Part shown: positions 17,630 to 26,849 of the stretch, piece after piece
How positions within the stretch are numbered: the stretch's first letter is position 1
How the letters are laid out: each line of letters begins with the position of its first letter
Assembly (NCBI RefSeq): GCF_009193155.1
Contig: NZ_VUKD01000005.1
Location: forward strand, 186,001 to 250,000
Reading direction: 5' to 3'
Origin: Georgenia subflava
GTDB lineage: Bacteria; Actinomycetota; Actinomycetes; Actinomycetales; Actinomycetaceae
Length of the DNA: 64,000 nt
The notes under the pieces: model-generated
The model's input: only the letters and a program-made list of their open reading frames with translations
The model's database searches: none
What the model was told of the DNA's origin: nothing
Position numbers and translations under genes: made by a program

Positions 17630-19114
17630 GTGACATCGACAGAGCCCGCGGTCGACCTCGCCACCCTCGGTCGGCGTATCCGGCACGCCCGGCAGGCTCG
17701 CGGGCTCACGCTCGCCGAGCTCGCCTCCCGGGTGGAGCGGGCGCCGTCGCTGCTCTCGCAGATCGAGAACGGGCGCCGCGAGCCGCGGCTGGCGCTGCTC
17801 AGCGCGATGGCGCGGGAGCTCGGTGTCAGCGTGGCGGAGCTGATGAAGGACGAGCCGCCCTCGCACCGCGCGGCGCTGGAGATCGCCCTCGAGCAGGCCC
17901 AGTCGAGTCAGCAGTACACGACCCTCGGCCTGCCCACGGTGCGTCCCGGCGCACGCCTCCCCACCGAGGTGCTGGAGTCCCTGGTCGGCCTGCACGAGGA
18001 GCTGGCCCGGCGGGCGACGATCCGGGCGGCGACCCCGGAGGAGGCGCGGCGCGCGAACGCGGAGCTGCGCGGCAAGATGCGCGCCCGCAACAACTACTTC
18101 GCCGAGATCGAGGCGCTCGCCGCACGGATCTCGACGGCGATCGGCCACCGGGGCGGGCCGCTGACCGAGCGCGGGGTCGGGGCGGTGACGGCGCACCTCG
18201 GCTTCACCCTGCACCGCGTGCCGGACCTGCCCCGGGCCACCCGGTCCGTCTCGGACCTGCGCAACAGGCGGATCTACCTGCCGGTGGCCGGACGCGGCGG
18301 GCACGACCCCCGCACGATCGTGCTGCAGACCCTCGGGCACTTCGCGCTGGAGCACTCCGACCCCACCGGCTACGCCGACTTCCTGCGCCAGCGCGTGGAG
18401 TCGAACTACTTCGCCGCGGCGCTGCTCATGCCGGAGAAGCCGGCCGTGGCGTTCCTCGCCGAGGCCAAGGCGGCCCGTTCGCTGGCGATCGACGACCTTC
18501 GCGACGTCTTCGCCGTGTCCTACGAGACGGCGGCGCACCGGTTCACCAACCTCGCGACCGAGCACCTCGACCTGCCCGTGCACTTCCTGCGGGTCGGCGA
18601 GGACGGGGTGATCTACAAGGCGTACGAGAACGACGCCGTCACCTTCCCCACCGACGTCACCGGGGCCATCGAGGGGCAGATCGTGTGCCGGTACTGGGCC
18701 TCGCGCGCGGTGTTCGGCAATGCCGACCGGTACGCGACGCACTACCAGTACACGGACATGGGGCGCGGCACCTACTGGTGCACCACCCACGTCGAGCGCA
18801 CCGGCGACGGCGACTTCGCGATCGACGTCGGGGTGCCGTTCGCGCACGTCAAGTGGTTCCAGGGCCGCGAGACGCCGGTGCGGGCGCGCTCGTCCTGCCC
18901 GGACCCGTCCTGCTGCCGCCGGCCGCCGGCTGAGCTGGCCGCGCGGTGGTCCACCCAGGCGTGGCCCAGCGCCCGGGCGCACTCGCACCTGCTCGCGGCG
19001 ATCCCGCCCGGGACGTTCCCGGGCGTGGACGACACGGAGGTGTATGAGTTCCTCGACCGGCACGGGATCGCCGAACCGGTGGTGGCCGCCGACACCGGCC
19101 GGGTCGGGACCTGA
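17630..19114 (+). CDS. RamB/ScfR family transcriptional regulator of acetate and short-chain acyl metabolism
   Basis: A 494-residue regulator. The N-terminal XRE-type helix-turn-helix (residues ~10-65) includes R-G-L-T-L-A-E-L-A and L-L-S-Q-I-E-N-G-R-R-E-P. The middle has an ImmA/IrrE-like segment with L-G-H-F-A-L-E-H and E-S-N-Y-F-A-A-A-L-L-M-P-E, and the C-terminal DUF2083/ScfR region contains several Cys and His. RamB represses aceA and aceB in corynebacteria and mycobacteria and responds to the carbon source. The start GTG follows GGAGAAG. Its position divergent from aceA-aceB and a perfect dyad at its 5' end support direct control of both units. Confidence 0.9.
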   Translation: MTSTEPAVDLATLGRRIRHARQARGLTLAELASRVERAPSLLSQIENGRREPRLALLSAMARELGVSVAELMKDEPPSHRAALEIALEQAQSSQQYTTLGLPTVRPGARLPTEVLESLVGLHEELARRATIRAATPEEARRANAELRGKMRARNNYFAEIEALAARISTAIGHRGGPLTERGVGAVTAHLGFTLHRVPDLPRATRSVSDLRNRRIYLPVAGRGGHDPRTIVLQTLGHFALEHSDPTGYADFLRQRVESNYFAAALLMPEKPAVAFLAEAKAARSLAIDDLRDVFAVSYETAAHRFTNLATEHLDLPVHFLRVGEDGVIYKAYENDAVTFPTDVTGAIEGQIVCRYWASRAVFGNADRYATHYQYTDMGRGTYWCTTHVERTGDGDFAIDVGVPFAHVKWFQGRETPVRARSSCPDPSCCRRPPAELAARWSTQAWPSARAHSHLLAAIPPGTFPGVDDTEVYEFLDRHGIAEPVVAADTGRVGT

Positions 19115-19264
19115 CCGCCGAGGAGACTGCCGGACGACGACGGCACCTACGAGGGAATCGCCTGGGCTGCCGGTCGGGACCTGACAGTCGGGGAGGCTGC
19201 CAGGTCGGGGCCTGACAGTCGGGGAGGCTGCCGGGTCGGGGCCCGACAGTCGGGGAGACTGCCG
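19102..19264. repeat. 31-bp tandem repeats, one copy spanning the ramB-like stop codon
   Basis: Three adjacent 31-bp units (19172-19202, 19203-19233, 19234-19264), each beginning GGTCGGG and ending GACTGCC or GGCTGCC. A fourth, divergent unit at 19102-19132 covers the last codons and stop of the regulator gene, separated from the array by about 40 bases. No gene is visible in 19115-19382. Confidence 0.85.
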
Positions 19265-19382
19265 CAGGACCGCCGGCCGGATCCTTGGCCACCCGAGATG
19301 CACGGGCGCCGTGGGCGGGTGAGCCTGGTAGTGGAGACCCCGACCCCGACGGCATCTGGCCGCGGGAGGATGGAGGAACGCC

Positions 19383-19811
19383 ATGGCACAGGATCCGGGA
19401 CGCTTGGAGATGCTCAGCGACACCGGCAAGACGGTTGCCGACCCCACGGAGGACGTGCGCGGACGAAAGGTCTTCGACGCCGACGGCGAGGAGATCGGCA
19501 CGGTCGACGACCTCTTCGTCGACGAGACCGATCAGGTGCGCTTCTTGCGCGTCGGGGCCGGTGGGTTCCTCGGTATCGGAGAGCAGCACTTCCTCGTTCC
19601 CGTCGAGGCGATCACAGCCACCGAGGCCGAACGTGTCCGCGTCGACCGCGGGCGCACGGCTCTGCGTGAGGTGCCCACGTACGACCCCGACCTCACCGAC
19701 GACGTCGGCAGTTACTACGGCGACGTCTACGGCTGGTGGGGCGTGACGCCCTACTGGGGCATGGGCGCGTACCCGGGCCCGGCATACCCGCGGGGGCCGC
19801 AGGTCCAGTAG
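19383..19811 (+). CDS. PRC-barrel domain-containing protein
   Basis: A 142-residue protein. Residues ~25-95 form a PRC-barrel: V-R-G-R-K-V-F-D-A-D-G-E-E-I-G-T-V-D-D-L-F-V-D followed by V-R-F-L-R-V-G-A-G-G-F-L-G-I-G and the basic L-V-P-V-E-A-I. The C-terminal tail is rich in Tyr, Trp, Gly and Pro. PRC-barrel proteins of this stand-alone kind are common in actinobacteria; their role is mostly unknown, possibly stress-related binding. A GGAGG ribosome site sits eight bases before the ATG. Confidence 0.85.
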   Translation: MAQDPGRLEMLSDTGKTVADPTEDVRGRKVFDADGEEIGTVDDLFVDETDQVRFLRVGAGGFLGIGEQHFLVPVEAITATEAERVRVDRGRTALREVPTYDPDLTDDVGSYYGDVYGWWGVTPYWGMGAYPGPAYPRGPQVQ

Positions 19812-19838
19812 CGGGCAGGCCTGGGTGTCGACCTGATC

Positions 19839-19916
19839 AAGCGTCGCGACGACGCACTGACCTCAAGCATCGCGACGACGCAGTGGCACCAAGTGTCGCG
19901 ACGAGGCACTGACGCG
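19839..19916. repeat. 26-bp tandem repeat, three copies
   Basis: Three units (19839-19864, 19865-19890, 19891-19916) share the core TCGCGACGACGCACTG with a few changes. They lie between the convergent PRC-barrel and RlmC genes. No gene is visible in 19812-20000. Confidence 0.85.
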
Positions 19917-20000
19917 GCTCGCGCACGTGGGCGAGGCCGTCGCGCGGGCACCCGACCCCGCGCGCCCAGCCGACCGGCTGCGCGTGCTCAACTCGACCGC

Positions 20001-21125
20001 TTACGCGCGCTCGAGCTGGACCAGCACCTCGTGGTGCGCGGTCTGCGGGAACATGTCGAAGAGCTGCGCCCGGCGCGGGACGAGCGACGGCATGGCCGCG
20101 AGGTCGCGGGCGAGGGACTCGGCGTTGCAGCTGGAGTAGAGCACGTGGGCGACGTCGGAGGACTCCAGCCACCCGGCCAGTTCTGCACCGATGCCGCGCC
20201 GGGGCGGATTGACGATCACCAGGTCGGGCGCCGCGCCGGCCCCGACCGCGAATGCCGTGGCGTCGCCTGCCCTAAAGCTCACCCCGTCGAGCCGGGCCTC
20301 GGCGGCACTGAGCCTCGCCGCCTCGACCGCTTGCTCGCTCGTCTCGATGCCGACCACATCCCGGTCGGGTGCGGCGCAGTGCAGCGCGAAGCCGCCGACG
20401 CCGCAGTACAGGTCCCACACCGACCGCGGTCCGGCGTCGTCCACCCACGCCCGCCCCTGCCGGTACAGCGCGGCGGCGACGGCGGTGTTCGTCTGGAAGA
20501 ACCCCTGCGGGCGCAGGTGCAGGTCGACGTCGTTGACGTGCATGCGCAGCGCGCTGGCCTCGGTGAGCAAGATCTCCCGGTCGCCCTCGAGGACGGCCTT
20601 GTGCTCGGGGAGGAGGTTGACGGAGGCGACCGCCAGGGCGGGCAGCTCGTGCCTGAGCGCGGGCAGGTGCTTGCGGATACGGACCACCGGCTCGTCGGTG
20701 CGCAGCACGAAGCGCACCATCAGCTCGCCGTCGGGCGACTGGGTGACGATGAGGTGCTTCAGCTCGCCACGACGCCGGGACACGTCGTACGGCGTCAGGC
20801 CGGCGCGGGTGACGAACGACGCCAGGACCGGGAGGACGGCCTGCAGGTCCAGCGGGTACAGACCGCACCCGCGGAGGTCGACACCCGCACCGGCCTCGTC
20901 GAGGATGCCGAGCGTCGGCTGCTCCACCGTGCCGGCGACCACCATCTTGGCCTTGTTGCGGAAGCCGGACTCCGGCCCGCTCACCGGCGGCAGCCACCGC
21001 AGGCCGTCGTGGTCGGCGAGCAGCTCGCGGCAGCGGCGGTCCTTGGCGGTCAGCTGCACGGCGTACGGCTGGCCCATCAGAGTGCACGAGCGGCAGCGGC
21101 CGGCGTCGAAGTAGGAGCAGTGCAT
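20001..21125 (-). CDS. rlmC: 23S rRNA (uracil-5-)-methyltransferase RlmC-type
   Basis: A 374-residue S-adenosylmethionine enzyme of the TrmA/RumA/RumB group. Three cysteines near the N-terminus (positions 3, 11, 14) and G-C-G-L-Y near residue 87 match the RlmC 4Fe-4S cluster pattern. The Rossmann part has D-L-Y-C-G-V-G-G-F, the D-L-V-I-V-N-P-P-R-R-G motif and the catalytic Cys in Y-S-S-C-N-A. Its length equals E. coli RlmC (RumB), which methylates U747. RlmD-like specificity cannot be excluded without structure-based comparison. Confidence 0.9.
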   Translation of the reverse strand: MHCSYFDAGRCRSCTLMGQPYAVQLTAKDRRCRELLADHDGLRWLPPVSGPESGFRNKAKMVVAGTVEQPTLGILDEAGAGVDLRGCGLYPLDLQAVLPVLASFVTRAGLTPYDVSRRRGELKHLIVTQSPDGELMVRFVLRTDEPVVRIRKHLPALRHELPALAVASVNLLPEHKAVLEGDREILLTEASALRMHVNDVDLHLRPQGFFQTNTAVAAALYRQGRAWVDDAGPRSVWDLYCGVGGFALHCAAPDRDVVGIETSEQAVEAARLSAAEARLDGVSFRAGDATAFAVGAGAAPDLVIVNPPRRGIGAELAGWLESSDVAHVLYSSCNAESLARDLAAMPSLVPRRAQLFDMFPQTAHHEVLVQLERA

Positions 21126-21266
21126 GGCCGGGCAAGTTTATGCGCCGCCGCGCGCCACAGGTCACCCAGGGCCCCCGCCGCAACCACGACGACAGCACCT
21201 AACTCACCGCGCCGACGGAGGCCGCCTCATCGCATCTGCGCCGCTACCGCGACGCCCATCTCACGA

Positions 21267-21307
21267 GCCGAAGGGTTTGTACCGGATATCGGTACAAACC
21301 GTTCAGT
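21267..21307. terminator. intergenic palindrome, copy 2
   Basis: The stem GCCGAAGGGTTTGTACCG pairs, with mismatches near its base, with CGGTACAAACCGTTCAGT around the same GATAT loop as copy 1. It lies about 115 bases downstream of the nirK-like stop on that strand and upstream of rlmC. I see no gene in 21126-21423. Confidence 0.65.
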
Positions 21308-21423
21308 CTGAGAGCCGCGAACCGTTCCGCGGACGGGCCGCGACCAGCACGGCCGCTCCGCCGACGGGAGGGCCACGCCGCGACGCCGGGCGGAGACGAT
21401 CGCGGCCGAGCGCGCTGCGAGCG

Positions 21424-24204
21424 CTAGTCCGTCACAGCGAAGATGCCGTGCGCGCCGCGCTCGCCGTCGACCATGGCGTGCGAGGTGAACGGGTAGTTGC
21501 CCGCCTCGGGGAACGTCAGCTCGACGAACCCGCCCTGCGCCGCGACCAGCGGGAGCACCTGCGCGCCGCCGGTGGGATCGCCGCCGGCGTCCTCGGGCCC
21601 GCCGAGGAGGTAGGCCCCCTCGGAGTAGACCGTGTCGAACTGGCCGCCGATCACGTGGAAGGAGCTGCCGCGGCTGGGGCCTGCGTCGAGCACCCACACC
21701 CGCACCTGCTCGCCGACCCGGGCGACGAGCTTCTCGTGGTCGTACTGGTTGGCGTAGCCGTTGAAGACCACCAGGTCGGGCTCCTCCGCGGCGATCTTGT
21801 CCGCGTCGGCCGGCCCGGCGACGTCGCCGAGGTAGACCTCGGACTGCACGAGCACGTACTCGCGGTCCACCGGCTCCAGGTTCGGCGGGTCGATGATGAC
21901 GGCGCCAAACATGCCGTTGGCGATGTGCATGGACATCGGCATGGTCGAGCAGTGGTACATCCAGATCCCGCTGCGGGTGGCGGTAAACCGGTAGGTCAGC
22001 TGCTCCCCCGGCGCGATCGTGCGCATCGGCCGGTCCGGTGCGAGCGCGCCGGCGTGGAAGTCGATCGAGTGCCCGATCGTGCCGTCGTTGACCAGAGTGA
22101 TCTCGAAGACGTCGCCGACCGTGCCCCGCAGCGTCGGCCCGGGCGCCGAGCCGTTGAAGGTCCACCGCTCCTGGACGACGCCCGGGGCCACCTCGGCCTC
22201 GACCTCGCTGACAGTCAGCGTCACCTCGTGGACCTCCGCGCCGTCCGCGGGCGGCAGGACCGCGTCGTGCGCGGTGAAGTCCTCGCCCGGCTCGGCCTGG
22301 AGGTCCAGCAGACCCGCCGCTCCGGCGTCGTCCGGGCCCGCCGCACCCGCGCCGTCCGACGTGTCATGACCGGCGTGCGTGCCGCCGTCGCCCTCGACGG
22401 CAGAACCGTCGGAGCCGGCGGAGCTGTCGGAGCCGTCCGTCCCGTCGACGCCGGCCGCGGCGCCCGTCGCGCCGACCGCGACGATGTCGAGCGTCATACC
22501 CATCTGCCGGTGCCCGGCCACCGAGCACCAGCCCTCGACGTCGCGGCCGATGACGCCGGCGTCGAGCGTGCGGGTCTCCCCCACGCTGAGGCGGCCGGTG
22601 GTGGCCCCGGTCTCGAGGACGAGGTCGTGCACGTCCGTGCCGGTGTTGGTCAGCTCGATGACGAGCTCGTTGCCGGCGGGAACCTCGATGACCGACGGCG
22701 TGAAGCGCATCCCCTCGACGCTCACCTCGACGGTGGTCGTCTCCCCCGTGCCGGCGACGTCCGCAGCGGCGGACCCGGCGCCGAGACCGGCGGCGGCCGG
22801 GTCGCCGGCGACGCCGAGCACCACGGCCACGGCGACGGCACCCACGCCCCAGGCGGCGCCGAGACGACGGCGCACCGGCGGCGCTCCGGTCGGGATGCCG
22901 GTGGCGAGGACGTCGTCGTCGCGGCGACGCACGAGCCGACGGCGGGCGAGGACCGCCCGGGCCAGCAGCACGATGAACGACGCGAGTGCGGCGAGGCCGA
23001 GCATCGACGTCGTGACCCGCACCAGCGAGGGCAGCGGGAGGACGAAGAGGACGAGGCACAGGTTGAGCGTGACGACGCGCGCGAGGGCTGCGCGGTCCAT
23101 CTCCTCGTTCACGGCCCGCACCACGGAGGGCCCGCCGCCGAGCATCACCGGGGCGAGGTAGCTCAGCGCGCCGACGAGCACCTGCCCGGCGAACCCGGCG
23201 GCGAACGGGGCGCGCAGGATGCCGAGGTCCTCGACGGCGGCCGGCCAGTCCGGGGCGGTGGCGACGACGATGCCGAGGGCCAGCACGCACAGGGCGAACC
23301 AGGCGACCGCGCAGGTCGCGGAGAAGGTGGCGAAGGACCGCGGCGGCTTGGCGCGGGCGATGGTGACCATCGGCCGCACGAGCATGGCTATGCCCACCAG
23401 GTAGACGAGCGTGCCGAGCAGGACCACGGCCGGGACCTGGGCGAGCGCGCCGGCGCCGACGACCACGACGCCGCCCACGAGCACCCACAGCGCCCGGCCG
23501 GCGGCGAGCGGGGCGCCGGGCACCATCTTGGTGCGCAGCATGGTCGGCCACAGCACCACCAGGGTGCCGAGCACGGTCAGGCCGACGAAGCCCATGAGCA
23601 TGGTGCCCACGTGGCCGACGTAGAGCCCGGCCTGGGCGGCGGCGTCGGTCGTCCGGCGCGCCAGCAGGACGCCGAACCCGGCCCCGGCGGCGAGGGCCAG
23701 GCCGGCGGCGACGTAGAAGAGGGAGAGCTTGCCGAACCGGGCCATGATCGCGCCGCGGCGCTGGCGCAGCACGACCCCGGCGTGGGTGAGCGCCACCGCG
23801 GCGACGAGCCCCCCGCCGAGCGCCGTGACGACGTCGTTCGCGGTGTAGATGCCGGCGATGACGCCGATCGCACCGACGTTGTGCACGGCCAGGCGCACCA
23901 CCATGAACGGCTGCCCACCCGGTGCCGGGCGCCCGAGCAGGGTGTCGGCGAAGTGGCTGGACCAGATGAGGATCGCCGAGGTCACCGCGCCGAGCAGCAT
24001 GAGGTGGGTGAGCAGCCAGGTGGACTCCGGCAGCCAGCGGTGGATGATCGCGACGACGAAGGCGGCGAGGAACCAGGCCACCACGACGGCGTTGGCGCGC
24101 ACGTGCCAGGTGCGCCGGTCGAGTCCGGGCCGGCCGGGGGGCGCCGGGCGGGTCGGGGCGGCTCCGTCGTCGGGGCGGGTGGTGATCGAGGGGCCAAGGG
24201 TCAC
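21424..24204 (-). CDS. membrane-anchored NirK-type copper nitrite reductase fusion
   Basis: A 926-residue fusion. Residues ~25-480 form about 12 membrane helices with conserved His (T-H-L-M-L-L-G, G-H-V-G-T-M-L-M-G). Next comes a plastocyanin-like cupredoxin (~500-590) with V-H-D-L, W-C-S-V-A-G-H and R-Q-M-G-M, a type 1 copper site. The C-terminal ~300 residues match NirK: I-G-H-S-I-D-F-H-A-G (type 1 His, catalytic Asp and type 2 His), Y-H-C-S-T-M (type 2 His, type 1 Cys), M-H-I-A-N-G-M (type 1 His and Met), F-H-V-I-G-G and T-S-H-A. It probably reduces nitrite to NO outside the membrane. GTG 24204 overlaps the upstream stop (GTGA). Confidence 0.85.
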   Translation of the reverse strand: MTLGPSITTRPDDGAAPTRPAPPGRPGLDRRTWHVRANAVVVAWFLAAFVVAIIHRWLPESTWLLTHLMLLGAVTSAILIWSSHFADTLLGRPAPGGQPFMVVRLAVHNVGAIGVIAGIYTANDVVTALGGGLVAAVALTHAGVVLRQRRGAIMARFGKLSLFYVAAGLALAAGAGFGVLLARRTTDAAAQAGLYVGHVGTMLMGFVGLTVLGTLVVLWPTMLRTKMVPGAPLAAGRALWVLVGGVVVVGAGALAQVPAVVLLGTLVYLVGIAMLVRPMVTIARAKPPRSFATFSATCAVAWFALCVLALGIVVATAPDWPAAVEDLGILRAPFAAGFAGQVLVGALSYLAPVMLGGGPSVVRAVNEEMDRAALARVVTLNLCLVLFVLPLPSLVRVTTSMLGLAALASFIVLLARAVLARRRLVRRRDDDVLATGIPTGAPPVRRRLGAAWGVGAVAVAVVLGVAGDPAAAGLGAGSAAADVAGTGETTTVEVSVEGMRFTPSVIEVPAGNELVIELTNTGTDVHDLVLETGATTGRLSVGETRTLDAGVIGRDVEGWCSVAGHRQMGMTLDIVAVGATGAAAGVDGTDGSDSSAGSDGSAVEGDGGTHAGHDTSDGAGAAGPDDAGAAGLLDLQAEPGEDFTAHDAVLPPADGAEVHEVTLTVSEVEAEVAPGVVQERWTFNGSAPGPTLRGTVGDVFEITLVNDGTIGHSIDFHAGALAPDRPMRTIAPGEQLTYRFTATRSGIWMYHCSTMPMSMHIANGMFGAVIIDPPNLEPVDREYVLVQSEVYLGDVAGPADADKIAAEEPDLVVFNGYANQYDHEKLVARVGEQVRVWVLDAGPSRGSSFHVIGGQFDTVYSEGAYLLGGPEDAGGDPTGGAQVLPLVAAQGGFVELTFPEAGNYPFTSHAMVDGERGAHGIFAVTD

Positions 24205-25445
24205 GGGCGGGCTCCAGCGGGACGCGGTGCGCTCAGCACCGACCAGGCGGCGACGGCGACGAACGCCAGCACCGAGATGATGTTGAGGACCCCGGCGACC
24301 TGGACGACCGCCTCGAGGTCGCGGGCGTCGCCGACCGCGAGGCGCAGCAGCAGCGAGCCGTGCAGCAGAGCCGCCGGGACGTACATGACGGGCCGGTACG
24401 GCAGCGGGCGGCGCAGCACGGCAGGGAAGATCACCGGGGCGTGCGCCATGATCATCGAGATGACGAAGCCGAGCATGACGGCGTGCAGCACGGCGTCGTA
24501 GCCGCGGCCCTCGGTCACCGCGCCGCCCAGCGTCCAGATCGCGCCGGCGACGGCGAGCCAGGCGTAACCGGCCAGGAGGCAGACGGCGATGAAGCGCGGC
24601 AGCCCGGTCGCCCGGACCGTGCGGCGGGCGACGTCCTTGGCGGCGAGCCAGCCGGCGACGGCGAGCAGGCTCAGCCCGGTCAGGGTGAACCCGACCTCCG
24701 GGGCGAGGAGCGCGACGACGGCGGAGCCGAGCAGCGCCAGCGCCACGCCGAGGGCGGCGCGCGAGGCCGCGGGCGAGAGGACCTCCGTGCGGGCGAGCTC
24801 GAGCCGCTCGCCGAAGATGGTCAGCACCAGGTACCCGGCGAGCCACGGGGTCAGGTAGGGCACCGGCACCCCGCCGGCCCACAGCACGGCTGCGCCGAGC
24901 GACATGACGGCGCCGAGCACCTGGATCGTCACGGCGGCGGCCGGCTGGCGCGCGAGGAGCTGGCGGTAGACCAGCAGGGCGAGGACCTGGGCGACCACGA
25001 GCAGGCCCTGGCCGAGCGCGATCGGCAGCGGCGAGACCAGCGCGAGCGCCCCCAGACCAGATGCTGCCGGAGCCGCGTAGCCCCACGGCAGGCCCAGCGC
25101 CACCGAGCGCTCGAGGGAGATAACGGTGCCGACGAAGCCGAGCACCATCAGCGGGCCGTGCACGTCGGGCAGCCGGACGAGGCCGAGCGCCGGTCCGAGG
25201 AGCTGCGGCAGGCCGAGCAGGCCGAGAGCGGCGTCGAGGCCGAGGATCATGGCGATCGCGCCGGGCAGGAGGAAGGCCAGCCGGAAGCCGGTGCGGGTGC
25301 GCAGCGGCCGGGCGCCTGGCAGCCCCGCGGCTCCTGTGGCGCCGCGCGTGCCGCCCACGCGCACCGGCGAGGCGGGCGCTGACGGGCGCGACGGGCGCGA
25401 CGGCCGCGGCGTGCCGGTCCCGGTGGTCGGTGCCGGCGAGGTCAT
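24201..25445 (-). CDS. NnrS-like polytopic membrane protein
   Basis: A 414-residue membrane protein with 10-12 predicted helices after a Pro/Arg/Ala-rich cytoplasmic leader. Motifs D-V-H-G-P-L-M-V-L-G-F and L-H-A-V-M-L-G-F-V-I-S-M-I-M-A-H-A-P-V-I-F-P resemble NnrS, a haem- and copper-containing protein linked to NO tolerance in denitrifiers. It resembles the membrane part of the downstream NirK fusion in overall style, so both may share a distant ancestor. The ATG overlaps the regulator's stop, and its own stop overlaps nirK. A role in electron supply or NO protection is inferred from context. Confidence 0.72.
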   Translation of the reverse strand: MTSPAPTTGTGTPRPSRPSRPSAPASPVRVGGTRGATGAAGLPGARPLRTRTGFRLAFLLPGAIAMILGLDAALGLLGLPQLLGPALGLVRLPDVHGPLMVLGFVGTVISLERSVALGLPWGYAAPAASGLGALALVSPLPIALGQGLLVVAQVLALLVYRQLLARQPAAAVTIQVLGAVMSLGAAVLWAGGVPVPYLTPWLAGYLVLTIFGERLELARTEVLSPAASRAALGVALALLGSAVVALLAPEVGFTLTGLSLLAVAGWLAAKDVARRTVRATGLPRFIAVCLLAGYAWLAVAGAIWTLGGAVTEGRGYDAVLHAVMLGFVISMIMAHAPVIFPAVLRRPLPYRPVMYVPAALLHGSLLLRLAVGDARDLEAVVQVAGVLNIISVLAFVAVAAWSVLSAPRPAGARP

Positions 25446-26362
25446 GGCCGTTCCAGCGCGGGCGCGGCGGCCGACGCCGCGGTGTCCGCGCGCGCACCGC
25501 CCCTGGACGCGACCTCCGCACCGACCTGACGCGCGGCCACGTCAGCAGGTGCGGTCACCGGTGCGACGGCGTCCACGGGCCCCCCCGCCGGGGCGCCCGC
25601 ACCGAGACCGGGGCGCGGGCCGATCCGCAGCCCCTCGTCGTCACCGACTGTCGCGGCGTCGCGCCGGGCGGCCACGTGGAGGAGGCAGCCGCCGGGCTCG
25701 GCGAAGGCCTCGAGCGTGACGTGCCCGGGATCGACGTCACCGGCGGCGAGGATCTCCCGGGCCATCCCGAGGTGGGCGTTGCACACGACGTCGGGGCGCT
25801 CGGCCGCGAGCTCGAGCACGGGGCAGCGCGGCAGGCGCAACGTGTACGTGCCGTGGTCCTTCGTGGTCTCCGGCGCGAACCCCACCTTCTCGAGCATCCG
25901 GCGCAGACCGGCGACGGCGGCACCCGCCCCGCGGCCGCCGGTACGCCCGCCGGCGGGCTCGGCCCGCTCGAGGATGGTCCGGCCCCAGTGCCGCCCGGCC
26001 TCGCGCGCGTGGTGGCGCAGCAGCGGGCCGTCGGGCAGCGTGTGGGCGAGGTAGGAGACGATCACCTTGGCCAGCACGGCGTACTCGGGGCTGGTGAAGG
26101 AGGCCTCGGGCGCGTAGGTGTACACCGAGGCCGGCCGGCCGCGCCCGACCGGGGCGAGCTGGTCGCGGCGGGCGAGGCCGGCGCGGGCCAGCGCCTCGAG
26201 ATGCTCGCGGACGGTGTTCGGATGCTGTGCCAGCGTGGTCGCGACCTGCGACACGGTCATCGGTTCCTGCTGCTCGACGAGCAGGTCCAGCACCGCGCGT
26301 CGGGGCGCGGACAGCTGGCTGCGGGCGTCGGCGCGAGCAGGACGCGGACCAAGTTTATTCAC
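25442..26362 (-). CDS. HTH transcriptional regulator with SufR-like Fe-S cysteine pattern
   Basis: A ~306-residue regulator. A winged helix-turn-helix near residues 18-85 includes L-L-V-E-Q-Q-E-P-M-T-V-S-Q-V-A and H-P-N-T-V-R-E-H-L-E-A-L. A C-terminal sensor domain has C-P near residue 178, C-N-A-H 14 residues later and G-G-C about 27 residues after that. This resembles the SufR arrangement that binds an Fe-S cluster, so NO or redox sensing is likely. A disordered Ala-rich tail of ~80 residues follows. I prefer GTG 26362 because a TGGTCA/TACGGT promoter puts transcription at the start codon; TTG 26368 is the alternative. It heads the nitrite-reductase operon. Confidence 0.8.
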   Translation of the reverse strand: MNKLGPRPARADARSQLSAPRRAVLDLLVEQQEPMTVSQVATTLAQHPNTVREHLEALARAGLARRDQLAPVGRGRPASVYTYAPEASFTSPEYAVLAKVIVSYLAHTLPDGPLLRHHAREAGRHWGRTILERAEPAGGRTGGRGAGAAVAGLRRMLEKVGFAPETTKDHGTYTLRLPRCPVLELAAERPDVVCNAHLGMAREILAAGDVDPGHVTLEAFAEPGGCLLHVAARRDAATVGDDEGLRIGPRPGLGAGAPAGGPVDAVAPVTAPADVAARQVGAEVASRGGARADTAASAAAPALERP

Positions 26363-26398
26363 ATGCAATACCGTACTTATTGGACCGGGGCCTGACCA
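26363..26398 (-). promoter_or_regulatory. putative leaderless promoter of the nitrite reductase operon
   Basis: On the minus strand, TGGTCA (26398-26393) and TACGGT (26375-26370) are 17 bases apart, and the GTG start lies seven bases downstream. A TATT-N7-AATA dyad (26356-26370) overlaps the start and could be an autoregulatory site. Confidence 0.45.
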
Positions 26399-26849
26399 GG
26401 ACGAAAGTCCGTGGTCAGTCCCGCCTCACCGTGCGAGCCGGACGTCTCACCGTGAGCCGATACGCACCCTCACTGGCGTGAGAACGTGACCTGCCTCTCG
26501 ATTTCGACAAGCGATGGTCAAGAATTGTCACAACCCCATAACGATCCGGAACCGTCCGACATGTCCGAGAATCCGCGCCGCCGCAACGTTTCGGTCTCCT
26601 TCGGGACGTCGGCGACCGCCGACGAGCCCCGTGCATCCATCTCGTTTCGATGCCATGGTGGGATGTCCACTTTTCCATGACTTCATGCGCAGACCGAGGC
26701 CGGAGACCTCTGCAGAGTTTCCGAGGGGAGCCGGGACTGCGCCTGACGGGGCGGCCTCCACAGGCGTGCCCCGGCGGTCACGCGAGGTGAGCGGCGCGCC
26801 CGAGAAGGCGCTGCCCTGCTTCGCACCCGACGCGAACCGCGAGGTGAAT
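26399..26849. other. intergenic region upstream of the betaine transporter operon
   Basis: This stretch, with the promoter just before it, separates the divergent nitrite-reductase and betaine-transport operons. A GGTCAA/TAACGA pair with 17-base spacing near 26515-26543 is a weak plus-strand promoter candidate. Base composition is less GC-rich here. I see no convincing gene or known riboswitch. Confidence 0.5.

Noticed and set aside
21124-24501. A 1125-residue plus-strand open frame opposite the nitrite reductase fusion
   Set aside because: It is Arg/Gly/His/Asp-rich with no domain or ribosome site and lies entirely antisense to a protein with clear copper motifs; long antisense frames are normal at this GC content.
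24205-25521. N-terminal extension of the nitrite reductase fusion to 1365 residues
   Set aside because: The extra 439 codons overlap the NnrS-like gene in another frame and are Arg/Pro-rich; GTG 24204 with a GTGA overlap is a better start.
26399-26849. A riboswitch upstream of the betaine transporter
   Set aside because: I could not recognise the conserved core of c-di-AMP or any other known riboswitch, only a weak promoter.
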